This document shows, piece after piece, positions 5,765 to 8,044 of a stretch of DNA of 8,044 nucleotides. Below the pieces are notes generated by a model, which was given only the letters and a program-made list of their open reading frames with translations, had not been told where the DNA came from and did no database searches. The position numbers and the translations under genes were made by a program. The first letter of the stretch is position 1. Every line of letters begins with the position of its first letter. Source of the stretch: Chryseobacterium gleum (GTDB lineage: Bacteria; Bacteroidota; Bacteroidia; Flavobacteriales_C; GCA-002722245). The DNA lies in NCBI GenBank assembly GCA_945903925.1, contig CAMDPJ010000103.1, positions 1-8,044 on the forward strand, written 5' to 3'.

Positions 5765-6556
5765 ATGAGAAGAGGATTTATTCTTTCCCTGTTTGAAATC
5801 ATATTGTTTACTAGTTTTTTAGCTGCAAATCCCGCTATTTGTAAAAGATCATTTTCGGCTTACCGCATTGCTGCGGGTCAAGAGGTGTTGGTTACTGTAG
5901 AAATTAATAAAGGAAACATTGCTGGTATAGCAAAGTTCGTTGAAGAAATTCCAGAAGGACTTACCGCCTATGAAGGAAACAGTGCAGCTACAAACGGTGT
6001 TTTTACATTCGAGCAACAAAAACTAAAAATTGTTTGGTTAAATGTTCCTGCTGAAAGTGTTTTTAGAGTAACTTATAAATTAAGAGCGAACGGAGAGATT
6101 AAAAAAGATTACCATATTATTGGTAAATTTTCTTATTTGGTTAGTGAGGCGAGAGAGGAGTTTTTTCTTTCTGAGGCTGTGATTACTGGTTACAATTCTG
6201 CAGATGCTAATTTACGATCGTCGGCAGCAAAAACATTTGTGGTAGAAAATGTTTTGTCTGCAACATCTGCTACGGCAGATTCCTCTTCGGCAATGGTTAA
6301 AGGAGTGGCTGCGTCTGTAAGTCGTAAAGTAACTACTTATAAAGTTCAATTGGGCGTATTTGCTACTAAAAAAGATCCCGCTGTTTTTAAAACATTATCA
6401 GGTATTTCTAATGAAGAAGTAGCTGGAAAGCACAAATATTATTCGGGTACTTTTGCTACAAAGGCCGAAGCTGAAAAGCGCACAGAAGAAGCCAAGAAAC
6501 TTGGTTTTTCTGGAGCCTATGTGGTGCCTTTTGTAGATGGAAAAAGAACTAATTAG
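5765..6556 (+). CDS. Exported SPOR-domain protein with N-terminal Ig-like domain
   Basis: The 263-residue precursor begins with a Sec signal peptide (MRRG then a hydrophobic core to about 20; cleavage plausible after A21 or A24), with no lipobox. Residues about 30-125 form a beta-rich, Ig- or cohesin-like domain (AAGQEVLVTVEINKG, IPEGLTAYEG, VWLNVPAESVFRVTYKL), a layout I recall in other Bacteroidota exported proteins. A Ser/Ala/Thr-rich linker (about 163-188) leads to a SPOR domain (191-256: YKVQLGVFATKKDP, KYYSGTFATKAEAEKR, GAYVVPF). SPOR domains bind glycan strands stripped of stem peptides and direct proteins to division septa, so a periplasmic, wall-associated role is likely. Its partner is unknown. 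It has its own strong-looking promoter. Its last codons overlap those of the opposite T9SS gene by 8 bp. Confidence 0.85.
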   Translation: MRRGFILSLFEIILFTSFLAANPAICKRSFSAYRIAAGQEVLVTVEINKGNIAGIAKFVEEIPEGLTAYEGNSAATNGVFTFEQQKLKIVWLNVPAESVFRVTYKLRANGEIKKDYHIIGKFSYLVSEAREEFFLSEAVITGYNSADANLRSSAAKTFVVENVLSATSATADSSSAMVKGVAASVSRKVTTYKVQLGVFATKKDPAVFKTLSGISNEEVAGKHKYYSGTFATKAEAEKRTEEAKKLGFSGAYVVPFVDGKRTN

Positions 6557-6557
6557 T
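6548..6557. repeat. 10-bp perfect palindrome encoding the last codons of both convergent genes
   Basis: ACTAATTAGT reads the same on both strands. On the plus strand it supplies ACT AAT TAG (Thr-Asn-stop) of the SPOR protein in frame; on the minus strand it supplies ACT AAT TAG of the T9SS protein. The two coding regions share 6549-6556. No clear terminator accompanies it; a six-pair AATTAG/CTAATT hairpin (6551-6556/6563-6568) is too weak to call. Confidence 0.7.
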
Positions 6558-8044
6558 AAGTGCTAATTTTCCTGTCTTTTCATTGATGCGATAGAAATAA
6601 ACTCCTTTCGAGAAGTCAATCTTTATTGTTTCCTCTTTTTGTGTTTTCTGGTGGAGAATTAATTTCCCTTCTAGATTGTATATTTCAAGAATAGCGTTGT
6701 CCTCAATATTTGAAACGCTAAGTTCGTTATTGCAAATTTGAATTTCTATTTTGTGGTGATTTGTTGCTTTTTGAAGGATAGTGGAGAAGCTTACCGCTCC
6801 ATCAAAATCTACACTTTTAATGCGCAGGTATTCGTTATAGTTTTGTTCAATTAGCTGCAAGTGATATTCGTTGAGATAATTGCAAGTTCCGCAGGCGTTC
6901 AATTTTTCTATGGTATTGAAATGAATGCCATCTGCTGAATTTTGAATTTCAAAATAACTTACGTTTTGTTCGCTGGCAGTGCTCCAAAATAATGTTTGTT
7001 GTTGGTTGATTAATGTTGTTTCTAACCATTGAACCGGAAGCGGATTAGTGGGAATGTTTTTGAAAGTCCAAGTTGAAAATGATGCAATACCGCTTGCTGC
7101 AATAGAATAAAGGTTGGTGTCTTTTGCTCCCGTTATGTTTTGCCATACTATTTCATGTTCCGATTTGTATAAACCCAATTGCTGATGGCTGTTGTTTTCG
7201 AGTTCGTGAGGCAGGTAGTAGAAAGTTACTTTTTCATTGAGATGGGTGTTGTTTGTTGGGTGAATTTCAAACTGGCGTTTAATAGTGTTTTGCCCTTCAA
7301 TATTGTACAAGTTATGCTTTCTAATGAATTGCGTATTTCCCCAATTTGCAGAAGATTGTATGATTAATCCAATACCATTTACAGTGTCTTTGCTATTCTC
7401 GTTAATGGTTTTATTAACGATAATTTTCCCATTGTTTCCATAAATATAGTTTTGTGCATTTTCATCTTTTATTTTGCCGTTCGTTGTTAGAGTTATAGTG
7501 TTGTTTTGCAAATTTATTTTTCCTGAATTCAGTTTAATTTCCGTTTGTATGGTAATGTCATTATTGAGTTCCAAATTTTTTTTAGATTTAGCAATTTCTA
7601 TTTTATTGAAAGTGCTGTTTCCAATAATTTTTTGATGGTTGGTGGAATCAGAAAAAATTATTTTGCCTACGCCAGCAGCAAAATTTCCTTGATTTATCCA
7701 GTCGCCTTTAATGTTTACTATGGCCGCAACCTTAAAAACCAATGAAGCTGCAGGTTGATTAATAAGGTGTTTGATGGTTCTGCTTTGCTGTGTGGAGGTG
7801 AAGTGAAGAATATCGTGGTTAACTAGACTATCGGTGATATTTACTGTTTCGTTACCAATTTCCAGCAAACTTTTTTCATTGATAAGCTTTTTGCAAATAA
7901 AGGTATTAGCATTTCCCTTAAGTATTGTTTTACCTCCATTTTTTTTAATTCTAAGTGTATTGTAATTGCCTATTTTAATGATCTGATTGGCCTCCCCGTT
8001 GTAAATAACTTCCCCATTTCCAGGATAAAGAATGCCGTAATTAT
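6549..8044 (-). CDS. Large beta-repeat surface protein with T9SS type A sorting domain (5' partial)
   Basis: The frame is open to the right edge with no start, so 497 C-terminal residues are visible (first complete codon at 8042). Two 60-residue beta repeats stand out, at visible residues 10-69 (GEVIYNGEANQIIKIGNYNTL...) and 126-185 (GKIIFSDSTNHQKIIGNSTFNKI...). Both show the pattern of a strand, a Q/H-x-I-I-G turn, an N-Y/F core strand and paired L/I strands, as in filamentous adhesin-like Bacteroidota proteins. A fibronectin-III-like module follows (about 333-425; LPVQWLE, LFWSTASEQNVSYFEIQNSADG). The last 65 residues match the T9SS type A CTD (LEIYNLEGKLI, DFSKGVYFYRI, KLALTN). By family knowledge such proteins cross the outer membrane by T9SS, lose the CTD, and stay on the surface or are released. 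The ligand is unknown. Confidence 0.88.
   Translation of the reverse strand, partial: NYGILYPGNGEVIYNGEANQIIKIGNYNTLRIKKNGGKTILKGNANTFICKKLINEKSLLEIGNETVNITDSLVNHDILHFTSTQQSRTIKHLINQPAASLVFKVAAIVNIKGDWINQGNFAAGVGKIIFSDSTNHQKIIGNSTFNKIEIAKSKKNLELNNDITIQTEIKLNSGKINLQNNTITLTTNGKIKDENAQNYIYGNNGKIIVNKTINENSKDTVNGIGLIIQSSANWGNTQFIRKHNLYNIEGQNTIKRQFEIHPTNNTHLNEKVTFYYLPHELENNSHQQLGLYKSEHEIVWQNITGAKDTNLYSIAASGIASFSTWTFKNIPTNPLPVQWLETTLINQQQTLFWSTASEQNVSYFEIQNSADGIHFNTIEKLNACGTCNYLNEYHLQLIEQNYNEYLRIKSVDFDGAVSFSTILQKATNHHKIEIQICNNELSVSNIEDNAILEIYNLEGKLILHQKTQKEETIKIDFSKGVYFYRINEKTGKLALTN

Noticed and set aside
7179..7745. Plus-strand open frames opposite the T9SS gene (7179-7367, 7545-7745)
   Set aside because: They are antisense shadows of a continuous coding frame with a recognisable sorting domain, and have no signal or domain of their own.
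7866..7868. Start of the T9SS gene at 7868
   Set aside because: The codon there is TTG and the frame continues without a stop, with matching repeat sequence, to the right edge; the gene is 5' partial.

Overview
The window is AT-rich and looks like a chromosomal segment of a Bacteroidota bacterium. Three things point there: a type IX secretion (T9SS) C-terminal sorting domain, Bacteroidota-type promoters (TTTG / TAnnTTTG), and several start codons with no Shine-Dalgarno sequence. The protein families seen also fit: a DUF6048-like barrel, a SPOR protein with an Ig-like front end, and RF3 without obvious partners. I see no tRNA, rRNA, CRISPR array, insertion sequence or phage gene.

Layout. Positions 1-545 (+) hold a damaged piece of a DUF6048-like outer-membrane barrel gene, with one in-frame stop and a lost 3' end. 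It runs head-on into 472-1434 (-), an isopenicillin-N-synthase-type Fe(II)/2-oxoglutarate oxygenase. The gap before the next gene, 1435-1543, is filled by an imperfect palindrome of about 70 nt. Next come 1544-2131 (+), a YdjA-like nitroreductase, 2211-3026 (+), a phosphatidylserine decarboxylase, and 3029-3712 (+), a LysE-type membrane exporter. The last two are 2 nt apart and probably co-transcribed. A 71-residue protein at 3793-4008 (+) resembles only the N-terminal part of HigA-type antitoxins. It shares a strong, probably bidirectional terminator (4038-4079) with convergent prfC (4078-5658, -).

The divergent gap 5659-5764 carries a well-formed promoter for 5765-6556 (+), an exported SPOR-domain protein. 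A second -7 box lies only 4 nt from the prfC start codon. The SPOR gene overlaps tail to tail, through a palindromic stop-codon pair, with a large T9SS-secreted beta-repeat protein (6549-8044, -) whose 5' end is outside the window.

The genes do not form one pathway. Cell-envelope functions are over-represented (phospholipid head-group maturation, inner-membrane export, a peptidoglycan-binding exported protein, a T9SS surface protein), and prfC is the translation housekeeping gene. I found no convincing new multi-gene system. The most interesting points are the palindrome upstream of the nitroreductase, the stand-alone HigA-N-like protein, the Asp-to-Glu change in the decarboxylase, and the likely near-leaderless prfC transcript.
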